This document shows positions 49,976 to 57,837 of a DNA stretch of 57,968 nt, in pieces. The notes beneath the pieces were generated by a model, which made no database searches, had not been told where the DNA came from, and saw nothing but the letters and a program-made list of their open reading frames with translations. This stretch comes from Clostridiales bacterium (GTDB lineage: Bacteria > Bacillota > Clostridia > Oscillospirales > Oscillospiraceae): positions 1 to 57,968 of the forward strand of contig DYBL01000074.1 of assembly GCA_019418625.1 (NCBI GenBank), read 5' to 3'. Numbering within the stretch: position 1 is the first letter of the stretch; every line of letters starts with the position of its first letter. Both the position numbers and the translations under genes were made by a program.

Positions 49976-51406
49976 TTAGTTGCGATTGCCAACGTATTTT
50001 TGAATCTTCCGGGCCGCGGTGGCCTGGGAGATCCCCAGCTCCCGGGCGACCGCCACGGTAGTGCCGCAGCGGCGGTAGGCCTCCCGGATGATCTGGGACT
50101 CATAGGCGTCCATCCGCTCGGCCAGAGTACCGGAGCGGGCCAGCAGCTCCGCCGGCGGCACCGCGTCGCCTGTGTACTCCAGAGGCAGGGCGCTCACGTC
50201 GATGATGGGGTCCTGGACGGTGATGACCATGCGCTCGATGAGATTTTCCAGCTGGCGCACGTTGCCCGGCCAGTCGTACTGCTCCAAAAATGTCAAAAAC
50301 CGGGGGCTGAAGGAAAGCGTCTTTCCGTACTCCGCGCAGAACCGGGCCAAAAACTGGTGGGCCAGGGGGAAGATATCCTCCTTGCGCTGGCGCAGGGGCG
50401 GGATGTGGATGCGGATCACGTTGAGCCGGTAGAAAAGGTCCGAGCGGAACAGTCCCCGCTGCACCTCCTCCTCCAGATTGCGGTTGGTGGCCACCAGCAG
50501 CCGGAAGTCCAGCTCGATCTTCCGGGTGCCGGACAGGCGCTCGATGGTCTTTTCCTGAATGAGCTGCAAAAGCTTGGACTGGATATGGGGCGGCAGCTCG
50601 CCGATCTCATCGAGAAACAGTGTGCCGTGGTTGGCAAGCTCGATCTTGCCGATCTTGCCGCCGGTGGCTGCGCCGGTGAAAGCGCCCTTTTCATAGCCGA
50701 ACAGCTCCGACTCGATGAGATTTTCGTGCAGCACCGCGCAGTTGACCTCAATGAAGGGCCCCGCGGCCCGGTTGCTCATAGCATGGATGGTCTTGGCCAC
50801 GGCGCTTTTGCCCACGCCTGTCTCGCCCGTGATGAGGATGTTGGCCTTTGTGTTGGCGGTATTTTGCATGAGGGTCCACAGCCGCTGCATGGAGTTGCTC
50901 TTGAACACCAGGGAGGTGGACGTGGCCCGGGTGCGCAGCTCCGCGATCTCCTGGGAGTACTGCTGGATGGAGTCCTGCAGGTGGCGGTAGTTGCGCTGGA
51001 TGGCGTTGATCTGCTCCATGGACACGGTGTTGAAGCACACGGCGTACTTCAGCTCTCCCTGGTCGTCAAAGAGGGGGATGCCCACAGTCATGACGTTTTT
51101 GTGGGTGTGGTTGATGGTCTGGGTGGCGGTGACCTTCCGCTTTTGCCGGATGACCTCCGCCGTGATGCAGGGGGTGAACACCCCGGCGGCCTCCAGGTCA
51201 AAGGCCGATTTGCCCACGATGGAGTCGTGGGCGAAGCCGAAGTTCTTTTCGTAGGTCTCACTGACCCGCAGGATGATGCCGTTGGCGTCGGAGAGCATCA
51301 TGTCGTCCGCCAGCACCAGGTTGTTTTCCGGATTCAGGATCTCGAAAAGTCCTTTGAGGTTGATATCGTCGTCAAAGATGGAGGAAAAACTGGGCGGCTG
51401 CGCCAT
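49976..51406 (-). CDS. Sigma-54 enhancer-binding activator with PAS domain and Fis-type HTH
   Basis: A 476-residue activator. Residues about 30-125 form a PAS sensor (MMLSDANGIILRVSETYEK, DSIVGKSAFDLEAAGVF), a short coiled coil follows, and the AAA+ domain has Walker A GETGVGKS (about 194-201), GAFTGA (about 241-246) and LFLDEIGELP. The C-terminal Fis/TyrR-like helix-turn-helix is IIREAYRRCGTTVAVARELG with SQATAARKIQKY. ATG 51406 follows AGGTGG; 19 more codons upstream are open but run into the operator sites. It is divergent from the butyrate operon with a perfect sigma-54 promoter, its likely target, and cotranscribed with rpoN. Its ligand might be a 4-hydroxybutyrate-related acid or acyl-CoA. 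Confidence 0.93.
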   Translation of the reverse strand: MAQPPSFSSIFDDDINLKGLFEILNPENNLVLADDMMLSDANGIILRVSETYEKNFGFAHDSIVGKSAFDLEAAGVFTPCITAEVIRQKRKVTATQTINHTHKNVMTVGIPLFDDQGELKYAVCFNTVSMEQINAIQRNYRHLQDSIQQYSQEIAELRTRATSTSLVFKSNSMQRLWTLMQNTANTKANILITGETGVGKSAVAKTIHAMSNRAAGPFIEVNCAVLHENLIESELFGYEKGAFTGAATGGKIGKIELANHGTLFLDEIGELPPHIQSKLLQLIQEKTIERLSGTRKIELDFRLLVATNRNLEEEVQRGLFRSDLFYRLNVIRIHIPPLRQRKEDIFPLAHQFLARFCAEYGKTLSFSPRFLTFLEQYDWPGNVRQLENLIERMVITVQDPIIDVSALPLEYTGDAVPPAELLARSGTLAERMDAYESQIIREAYRRCGTTVAVARELGISQATAARKIQKYVGNRN

Positions 51407-51435
51407 GTTTCCACCTGCCCTTCTGCATGGTGTGT

Positions 51436-51451
51436 TATTCAAAAATGAGTA
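51436..51451. promoter_or_regulatory. Activator site 1 (palindrome TATTCA-N4-TGAGTA)
   Basis: TATTCAAAAATGAGTA, one base different from the exact 16-bp palindrome at 51457 (G at position 14). It overlaps the -10 box of the activator gene by four bases and lies 21 bp (two helical turns) from site 2. Confidence 0.7.
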
Positions 51452-51456
51452 TAGCA
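51448..51456 (-). promoter_or_regulatory. Extended -10 promoter of the activator-rpoN operon
   Basis: On the - strand TGCTATACT, an extended -10. It is enclosed between palindromes 1 (51436-51451) and 2 (51457-51472), so activator binding would block it: probable negative autoregulation. Confidence 0.55.
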
Positions 51457-51472
51457 TATTCAAAAATGAATA
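51457..51472. promoter_or_regulatory. Activator site 2 (palindrome TATTCA-N4-TGAATA)
   Basis: TATTCAAAAATGAATA, with perfect 6-bp arms. It sits directly upstream of the extended -10 of the activator gene and is the same sequence as site 3 in inverted orientation. Confidence 0.75.
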
Positions 51473-51575
51473 AAAAGGGCCGGGGAGAAAATTCTCCCTG
51501 TCGCTTTCAACAGAAATTGTGGGAGAATTTCGCTTTCACACACAAAAATTCCTGCCGGGGCCTGGGAAGATAGGC

Positions 51576-51591
51576 TATTCATTTTTGAATA
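51576..51591. promoter_or_regulatory. Activator site 3 (inverted copy of site 2)
   Basis: TATTCATTTTTGAATA is the exact reverse complement of site 2. Its centre is about 123 bp upstream of the -24 element at 51706, a usual distance for a sigma-54 enhancer. Confidence 0.75.
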
Positions 51592-51704
51592 GCGGGGAGG
51601 CGGAGCAAAAATGAAATTGTCGAAAGTGTAGAAAAGGGCAGGAGCAGTTGTTCCGTTTTGCACAAAAATGACCCGCACGCAGCGGATCGATCGCCGGAAA
51701 AAGT

Positions 51705-51720
51705 TGGCACGAAAATTGCT
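51705..51720 (+). promoter_or_regulatory. Sigma-54 (-24/-12) promoter of the butyrate operon
   Basis: TGGCACGAAAATTGCT is a full match to the RpoN consensus TGGCACG-N4-TTGCW. RNA would start near 51731, leaving a leader of about 73 bases before the crotonase gene. Confidence 0.92.
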
Positions 51721-51803
51721 ATATATTTAAACGGCTATCCTGAGGCGGCACCTGCGCCGCCTGTGAACATCGTTTACGATTTAATTTGGAGGAGGAACTT
51801 GCC

Positions 51804-52604
51804 ATGTATCAGACCATTCGTTACGAGAAGAACGGCAATATCGGTATTGCCACCATCAATCGTCCCGAGGCGCTGAACGCTTTGAACTCCACTGTTATTT
51901 CCGAGCTGGAGCAGCTGATCGGCGAGGTGGAGAAGGACACCGAGCTGGGTGCCTTCATCCTCACCGGCGAGGGCCGCTCCTTCGTGGCCGGCGCCGATAT
52001 CGGTGAGCAGTATCCCATGGACGTGGCCGCCGGCCGCAAGTGGGGTCAGCGGGGCAGCGCCCTGTTCCGCCGCATCGAAAAGCTGGAGATCCCCACCATC
52101 GCCGCGGTGAACGGCTTCGCTCTGGGCGGCGGCTGCGAGCTGGCCATGTCCTGCGACATCATTCTGGCTGCCGGCCCCAACGCTGAGGGCAAGGGCGGCG
52201 CCAAGTTCGGCCAGCCCGAGGTGGGCCTGGGCATCACCCCCGGCTTCTCCGGCACCCAGCGTCTGCCCCGCCGCGTGGGCATCGCCAAGGCCAAGGAGCT
52301 GATCTTCTCCGGCAAGACCATCGGCGCTGCCGAGGCCAAGGCCATCGGCCTGGTCAACGAGGTATACGCCCCCGAGGAGCTGATGAACGGCGCCATCGCC
52401 ATGGCCAAGTCCTTCACCGCCAACGCTCCCATCGCCGTGAAGTATTCCAAGGCATGCATCGACCGGGGCATGCAGATGGACATCGACGACGGCATCGCCC
52501 TGGAGAACGAGCTGTTCGCTATGTGCTTTGCCACCGCCGACCAGAAAGAGGGCATGGGCGCCTTCCTGGAAAAGCGCAAGGAGAAGCACTTCCAGAACAA
52601 GTAA
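51804..52604 (+). CDS. crt: Crotonase (3-hydroxybutyryl-CoA dehydratase / enoyl-CoA hydratase)
   Basis: A 266-residue enoyl-CoA hydratase. The two catalytic glutamates are present in GGGCELAMSCD and GQPEVGLG, and the oxyanion-hole strand is GRSFVAGADI. The spacing between the glutamates is 27 residues instead of the 20 of rat crotonase, from an insert around GPNAEGKGG. It interconverts 3-hydroxybutyryl-CoA and crotonyl-CoA. ATG 51804 follows GGAGGAGG at 51787-51794; six upstream codons cover that site and are excluded. It is the first gene behind the sigma-54 promoter and codon use is extremely biased, as in highly expressed genes. Confidence 0.93.
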   Translation: MYQTIRYEKNGNIGIATINRPEALNALNSTVISELEQLIGEVEKDTELGAFILTGEGRSFVAGADIGEQYPMDVAAGRKWGQRGSALFRRIEKLEIPTIAAVNGFALGGGCELAMSCDIILAAGPNAEGKGGAKFGQPEVGLGITPGFSGTQRLPRRVGIAKAKELIFSGKTIGAAEAKAIGLVNEVYAPEELMNGAIAMAKSFTANAPIAVKYSKACIDRGMQMDIDDGIALENELFAMCFATADQKEGMGAFLEKRKEKHFQNK

Positions 52605-52651
52605 GCCATTCCTGGATTTTCAGAATTACATAAAAAAGAGGGAAGACAGTC

Positions 52652-54208
52652 ATGAAGAAAGTTCGTGTGCTTACCGCTGAGGAAGCGGCCTTGCTGGTCA
52701 ATGACGGCGATACCATCGCCACCGGCGGCTTCGTCAGCTGCGCATGCCCCGAGGCACTGTCCAAGGCGCTGGAAAAGCGCTTTTTGGAGACGGGCCATCC
52801 CAAGGACCTGACGCTGTTCTTCGCGGCCGGCCAGGGCCACCGGGACGGCACTGGCGGCGACCACTACGGCCATGAGGGCATGGTCAAGCGGGTCATCGGC
52901 GGCCACTGGGACCGGGCTCCCAAGCTGGGCGATCTGGCTCTGGCCAACAAGATCGAGGCCTACAACCTGCCCCAGGGCGTTATCTCCCACATGTACCGTG
53001 ACATCGCCGCCCACAACATCGGCACTTTCACCACCGTGGGCCTCTACACCTTTGCCGACCCCCGCAACGGCGGCGGCAAGCTCAACACCAAGACCACCGA
53101 GGACCTGGTGAAGGTGGTGGAGGTGGAGGGCGAGGAGCTGCTGCTCTACAAGTCCTTCCCCATCAACGTGGTGTTCATCCGGGCCAGCTACGCCGATGAA
53201 TTCGGCAACTGCACCGTCCACCGGGAGATCGGCCCCATCGACGTCACCGCCATGGCCCAGGCCTGCAAGAACTCCGGCGGCCGCGTCATCGTGCAGGTGG
53301 AAAAAATTGTGCAGGGTGGCTCTCTTGACCCGAAACTGGTGGCAATTCCCGGTATCTATGTGGACTCCATTGTGGTAGGATCGATGGAGGACAACGAGCA
53401 GTGCCTGGGCATGCCCTATGACGGCGCCCTCACCGGCGAGTTCCGCATCCCCGTGGACGCCATTCCCGCCATTCCCCTGGACGCCAAGAAGATCATCGCC
53501 CGCCGGGCCGCCATGGAGCTGCCCCAGGACGCCATCGTCAACCTGGGCACCGGCGCCCCTGAGAAGATCGCCAACGTCTGCGCCGAGGAGGGCATCTCCG
53601 ACAAGATGACGCTGACCGTGGAGGCCGGCTCCATCGCCGGCGTGCCCTACGGCGGCACCCAGTTCGGCGCGGCGGCCAACTCCATGGCCATCCTGCCCCA
53701 CAACGTGCAGTTCGACTTCTATCAGGGCGGCGGCCTGGACGTTGCGTTCCTGGGCCTTGCGGAGACCGCGCCCAACGGCGATCTGAACGTCTCCAAGTTC
53801 GGCACCCGCCTGGCCGGCGCCGGCGGCTTCATCGATATCACCCAGAACGCCAAGAAGGTGGTCTACTGCGGCACCTTCACCGCCAAGGGCCTCAAGACCG
53901 AATGCCGCGACGGCAAGCTGGTCATCACCCAGGAGGGCGGCAAGAAGAAGTTCGTCAAGGAAGTGGAGCACATCACCTTCTCCGGCAAGTATGCCGTCAA
54001 GGTGGGCCAGCCCGTGCTCTATATCACGGAGCGTGCCGTGTTTGAGCTGCGGCCCGAGGGCGTGACCCTCATCGAGATCGCGCCGGGCATCGACCTGCAG
54101 ACCCAGGTCCTCGATCAGATGGACTTCATGCCGCAGATCAGCGAGGACCTCAAGCTCATGGACGAGCGCATCTTCAAGGATGAACTCATGGGCCTGGCTA
54201 ACGACTAA
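52652..54208 (+). CDS. Acyl-CoA:acetate/propionate CoA-transferase family (Pct-like)
   Basis: A 518-residue fused family I CoA-transferase (both subunits in one chain) of the Pct/YdiF type. VNDGDTIATGGFVSCACPEAL opens the first half and VNLGTGAPEKIANV the second. The catalytic Glu is E324 in LTVEAGSIAGVP, the position I recall for Clostridium propionicum propionate CoA-transferase. It would activate an acid with CoA taken from acetyl-CoA or another acyl-CoA. In this operon the likely substrate is 4-hydroxybutyrate or butyrate. The usual 4-hydroxybutyrate CoA-transferase (AbfT/Cat2 type) belongs to another family. ATG 52652 follows AGAGGGAAG. Confidence 0.88.
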   Translation: MKKVRVLTAEEAALLVNDGDTIATGGFVSCACPEALSKALEKRFLETGHPKDLTLFFAAGQGHRDGTGGDHYGHEGMVKRVIGGHWDRAPKLGDLALANKIEAYNLPQGVISHMYRDIAAHNIGTFTTVGLYTFADPRNGGGKLNTKTTEDLVKVVEVEGEELLLYKSFPINVVFIRASYADEFGNCTVHREIGPIDVTAMAQACKNSGGRVIVQVEKIVQGGSLDPKLVAIPGIYVDSIVVGSMEDNEQCLGMPYDGALTGEFRIPVDAIPAIPLDAKKIIARRAAMELPQDAIVNLGTGAPEKIANVCAEEGISDKMTLTVEAGSIAGVPYGGTQFGAAANSMAILPHNVQFDFYQGGGLDVAFLGLAETAPNGDLNVSKFGTRLAGAGGFIDITQNAKKVVYCGTFTAKGLKTECRDGKLVITQEGGKKKFVKEVEHITFSGKYAVKVGQPVLYITERAVFELRPEGVTLIEIAPGIDLQTQVLDQMDFMPQISEDLKLMDERIFKDELMGLAND

Positions 54209-54244
54209 TCCCAATACCCCCAACATTTTGAGGAGGAAACAAAA

Positions 54245-55720
54245 ATGGCACTGATGACCCCACAGGAATACATTGAAAGCCTGCGCAAGCTGAACACCCG
54301 CGTGTACATGTTCGGCGAGAAGATCGACAACTGGGTGGATCACCCCATGATCCGTCCCTCCATCAACTGCGTGGCCATGACCTACGCCCTGGCCCAGGAT
54401 CCCCAGTATGCGGATCTGATGACCGTCAAGTCCAGCCTCACCGGCCACACCATCAACCGCTTCACCCACCTGCACCAGTCCACCGAGGACCTGGTCAACA
54501 AGGTGAAGATGCAGCGCCTGCTGGGCCAGAAGACCGCTTCCTGCTTCCAGCGCTGCGTGGGCATGGACTCTTTCAACGCTGTGTTCTCCACCACCTTCGA
54601 GGTGGACGAGAAGTACGGCACCCACTATCATGAGAACTTCAAGAAGTTCCTCACCATGGTCCAGGACAACGACCTGACCGTGGACGGCGCCATGACCGAC
54701 CCCAAGGGCGACCGCTCCAAGGCGCCTCATGACCAGGCCGATCCCGACATGTACGTCCACGTGGTGGAGCGCCGGGCCGACGGTATCGTGGTCTGCGGTG
54801 CCAAGTGCCACCAGACCGGCTCCATCAACTCCCACTGGCACATCTTCATGCCCACCATCTCCATGGGTGAGGCGGACAAGGACTGGGCCGTCTCCTTCGC
54901 CTGCCCCACCGACGCCGAGGGCATGTACATGATCTACGGCCGTCAGTCCTGCGACACCCGCAAGCTGGAGGAGGACGCCTCCATCGATGTGGGCAACGCC
55001 AAGTTCGGCGGCCAGGAGGCCCTGGTGGTCCTGGACCACGTGTTCATCCCCAATGAGTACATCTTCCTCAACGGCGAGTATGAGTTTGCCGGCATGATGG
55101 TCGAGCGCTTCGCCGGCTATCACCGCCAGAGCTACGGCGGCTGCAAGGTCGGCGTGGGCGACACCCTCATCGGCGCCGCTGCCCTGGCTGCCGAGTACAA
55201 CGGCGTGGAGAAGGCCAGCGCGGTGAAGGATAAGCTCATCGAGATGACTCACCTGAACGAGACGCTGTACTGCTGCGGCATCGCCTGCTCCTCTCAGGGC
55301 TTCAAGACCAAGGCGGGCAACTACCAGATCGATTTGCTGCTGGCCAACGTGTGCAAGCAGAACGTCACCCGCTTCCCCTATGAGATCGTCCGTCTGGCCG
55401 AGGACATTGCCGGCGGCCTGGTGGTCACCATGCCCTCTCAGAAGGACTTCCACTCCGACACGGTGGTGGGCCGCAACGGCGAGACCATCGGCGACATCTG
55501 CAACAAGTTCTTTGTGGCCCGGGACGGCGTCAAGACCGAGGACCGGCAGCGCATCCTGCGCTTCATCGAGAACCTGTGCCTGGGCGCGGCCGCCGTTGGC
55601 TACCGCACCGAGTCCATGCACGGCGCCGGTTCTCCCCAGGCCCAGCGCATCATGATCGCCCGCCAGGGCAACATCCAGGCCAAGAAGCAGCTGGCCAAGG
55701 ATATCGCCGGCATCGAATAA
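54245..55720 (+). CDS. abfD: 4-hydroxybutyryl-CoA dehydratase / vinylacetyl-CoA delta-isomerase
   Basis: A 491-residue flavoprotein of the AbfD family that dehydrates 4-hydroxybutyryl-CoA to crotonyl-CoA by a radical mechanism. All four ligands of its oxygen-sensitive 4Fe-4S cluster are present: C100 and C104 (ASCFQRCVG), H293 and C300 (AGYHRQSYGGC). They match C99, C103, H292 and C299 of the Clostridium aminobutyricum enzyme with a one-residue shift. MTDPKGDRSKAPHDQADPD and HQTGSINSHWH are in the substrate/FAD region. ATG 54245 follows GAGGAGG. Position between the CoA-transferase and acyl-CoA dehydrogenase places it in a 4-aminobutyrate/4-hydroxybutyrate (or succinate) to butyrate route. 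Confidence 0.97.
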   Translation: MALMTPQEYIESLRKLNTRVYMFGEKIDNWVDHPMIRPSINCVAMTYALAQDPQYADLMTVKSSLTGHTINRFTHLHQSTEDLVNKVKMQRLLGQKTASCFQRCVGMDSFNAVFSTTFEVDEKYGTHYHENFKKFLTMVQDNDLTVDGAMTDPKGDRSKAPHDQADPDMYVHVVERRADGIVVCGAKCHQTGSINSHWHIFMPTISMGEADKDWAVSFACPTDAEGMYMIYGRQSCDTRKLEEDASIDVGNAKFGGQEALVVLDHVFIPNEYIFLNGEYEFAGMMVERFAGYHRQSYGGCKVGVGDTLIGAAALAAEYNGVEKASAVKDKLIEMTHLNETLYCCGIACSSQGFKTKAGNYQIDLLLANVCKQNVTRFPYEIVRLAEDIAGGLVVTMPSQKDFHSDTVVGRNGETIGDICNKFFVARDGVKTEDRQRILRFIENLCLGAAAVGYRTESMHGAGSPQAQRIMIARQGNIQAKKQLAKDIAGIE

Positions 55721-55731
55721 GGAATCCCGCA

Positions 55732-55800
55732 CTGCGGGGGAGATCCTCCCCCGCAGGCGGTTTGATCCGATACACGAAAAACGATTCCGTAAAGCGGAAT
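55732..55800 (+). other. Intercistronic stem-loops between abfD and the acyl-CoA dehydrogenase gene
   Basis: An 11-bp perfect stem CTGCGGGGGAG / CTCCCCCGCAG (55732-55756, loop ATC) is followed by a smaller hairpin ATTCCG-TAAAG-CGGAAT (55784-55800). Neither has a T-tract. They probably set mRNA stability or partial read-through within the 138-base gap. Confidence 0.65.
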
Positions 55801-55858
55801 ACCAACTCTGTAATTTATGCCGCCAGGCATGAAAAATCTGATATAAGGAGACTACATC

Positions 55859-56998
55859 ATGGATTTCAATCTGAGCCGTGAGCACCAGCTGATCCGGAAG
55901 ATGATGGCGGAATTCACCGAGAATGAAGTCAAGCCCATCGCTGCCGAGACCGACAAGACCAGCCAGTATCCCCGGGAGACCATCGAAAAGCTCTTTGACC
56001 TAGGCGTCATGGGCCTGTGCGTGCCCAAGGAGTACGGCGGCGCCGGCGCAGACCCCCTGGCCAGCGCCATCTGCATTGAAGAGCTCTCCAAGCAGTGCGC
56101 CTCCACCGGCGATATCGTGGCCACCCACAACGGCCTGTGCTGCGATCCCATCCTGACCCACGGCACCCCCGAGCAGAAGGCCAAGTACCTGCCCATGCTG
56201 ACCACCGGCCACAAGGTGGGCGCTTTCGCCCTGACCGAGCCCAACGCCGGTTCCGATGCCTCCAAGGGCCAGACCGAGGCCCGCCTGGAGGGCGACCACT
56301 ATGTGATGAACGGCTCCAAGATCTTCATCACCAACGGCTATGTGGCCGACGTGTTCGTGGTGTTCGCCATGACCGACAAGACCAAGGGCACCAAGGGCAT
56401 CTCCGCCTTCATCGTGGAGAGCAGCTTCCCCGGCTTCTCCGTGGGCAAGCACGAGGAGAAGATGGGCCTGCACGGCTCTCCCACCGCTGAGATCGTGTTC
56501 ACCGACATGATCGTTCCCAAGGAGAACCTGCTGGGCAAGGAAGGCAAGGGCTTCAACATCGCCATGCAGACCCTGGACGGCGGCCGTATCGGCATCGCCG
56601 CACAGGCTCTGGGCATCGCCGAGGGCGCTCTGGAGGAGGCCAAGGCCTACACCAAGGGCCGTGTCCAGTTCGGCAAGCCCATTTCCAAGTTCCAGAACAC
56701 CCAGTTCACCTTCGCCGACATGGAGCTGGGCTGCGAGGCCGGCCGCCTGCTGACCTATCAGGCCGCCGTCATGAAGGGCGAGGGCGTGCGTTACACCAAG
56801 GCCGCTGCCATGGCCAAGCTGTTCACCTCCGAGCACGCCATGAAGACCACCACCAAGGCGCTGCAGATGTTCGGCGGCTACGGCTACACCAAGGACTATC
56901 CCATGGAGCGCATGATGCGTGACGCCAAGATCACTGAGATCTATGAGGGCACTTCCGAGGTTCAGCGCATCGTCATCTCCGCCAACATGGGCCTGTAA
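55859..56998 (+). CDS. bcd: Acyl-CoA dehydrogenase, probable butyryl-CoA dehydrogenase
   Basis: A 379-residue acyl-CoA dehydrogenase. The catalytic base is E363 in IYEGTSEVQRI; FAD and substrate motifs include ALTEPNAGSDAS, MNGSKIFITNG and QMFGGYGYTKDYPMERMMRD. In butyrate producers this enzyme reduces crotonyl-CoA to butyryl-CoA, and with EtfAB it can bifurcate electrons from NADH to ferredoxin. EtfB and EtfA follow directly, which supports that role. ATG 55859 follows AAGGAGAC. Codon use is again that of a highly expressed gene. Confidence 0.94.
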   Translation: MDFNLSREHQLIRKMMAEFTENEVKPIAAETDKTSQYPRETIEKLFDLGVMGLCVPKEYGGAGADPLASAICIEELSKQCASTGDIVATHNGLCCDPILTHGTPEQKAKYLPMLTTGHKVGAFALTEPNAGSDASKGQTEARLEGDHYVMNGSKIFITNGYVADVFVVFAMTDKTKGTKGISAFIVESSFPGFSVGKHEEKMGLHGSPTAEIVFTDMIVPKENLLGKEGKGFNIAMQTLDGGRIGIAAQALGIAEGALEEAKAYTKGRVQFGKPISKFQNTQFTFADMELGCEAGRLLTYQAAVMKGEGVRYTKAAAMAKLFTSEHAMKTTTKALQMFGGYGYTKDYPMERMMRDAKITEIYEGTSEVQRIVISANMGL

Positions 56999-57017
56999 TT
57001 AGGAGGAAGAAACGAAT

Positions 57018-57818
57018 ATGAAGATCATTGTTTGTGTCAAGCAGGTTCCCGATACCTCCGGCAAGGTGGCTGTCAATCCCGACGGCACCCTGAACCGCGC
57101 TTCCATGCAGACCATCACCAACCCCGACGATATGAACGCCGTGGAGGCCGCCCTGAAGCTCAAGGACGCCACCGGCTGCAAGGTGATCGTGGTCACCATG
57201 GGTCCCCCGCCCGCTGCCGGCATGCTGCGTGAGCTGATGGCCATGGGCGCCGACGAGGCCGTCCTGGTGTCCGCCCGTGAGTTCGGCGGTTCCGATACGT
57301 ATGCTACCTCCCAGATCCTGGCCGCCGCCATCTCCACCATCGGTGTGGAGTCCGACGACATCGTCATGTGCGGCCGTCAGGCCATCGACGGCGATACCGC
57401 CCAGGTCGGTCCCCAGATCGCTGAGAAGCTGCACCTGCCCCAGGTGACCTACGCCGCCGACATCACCAAGGACGGCAACACCGTCACCGTCAAGCGCATG
57501 CTGGAGGATGGCTACATGACCATCAAGGTCCAGACTCCCTGCCTCATCACCTGCATCAAGGAGCTGAACAACCCCCGCTACATGAGCATCGGCGGTATCT
57601 ATGATACCTACAACAAGCCCCTGGAGACCTACGATTATGAGAAGCTGAAGGATCACCCCCTGATCGACGCTACCACCATCGGCCTCAAGGGCTCTCCCAC
57701 CAACATCTTCAAGAGCTTCACGCCTCCCCAGAAGGGCGTCGGCATGATGCTGGAGGGCGACGGCAAGGAGACCTGCGAGAAGCTGGTCGGCATTCTGATG
57801 GACAAGCACATCATCTGA
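57018..57818 (+). CDS. etfB: Electron transfer flavoprotein beta subunit
   Basis: A 266-residue EtfB. It starts MKIIVCVKQVPDTSGKVAVN with the family signature and contains INPDDMNAVEAALKLKD-type NPDDMNAVEAALKLKD, MGPPPAAGMLRELMAMGADEA and CGRQAIDGDTAQVGPQIAE, the nucleotide-binding segments. It forms the flavin heterodimer with EtfA and carries electrons for the acyl-CoA dehydrogenase. Being encoded next to bcd it is likely the bifurcating type. ATG 57018 follows AGGAGGAAG, 19 bases after bcd. Confidence 0.96.
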   Translation: MKIIVCVKQVPDTSGKVAVNPDGTLNRASMQTITNPDDMNAVEAALKLKDATGCKVIVVTMGPPPAAGMLRELMAMGADEAVLVSAREFGGSDTYATSQILAAAISTIGVESDDIVMCGRQAIDGDTAQVGPQIAEKLHLPQVTYAADITKDGNTVTVKRMLEDGYMTIKVQTPCLITCIKELNNPRYMSIGGIYDTYNKPLETYDYEKLKDHPLIDATTIGLKGSPTNIFKSFTPPQKGVGMMLEGDGKETCEKLVGILMDKHII

Positions 57819-57837
57819 GAAAGGGGAATAAACGACT

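Noticed and set aside
52046..55885. A 1279-codon open frame on the - strand across the butyrate operon
   Set aside because: It is the shadow of very GC-biased codons in crt, the CoA-transferase and abfD; the + strand proteins carry complete catalytic motifs and ribosome sites.
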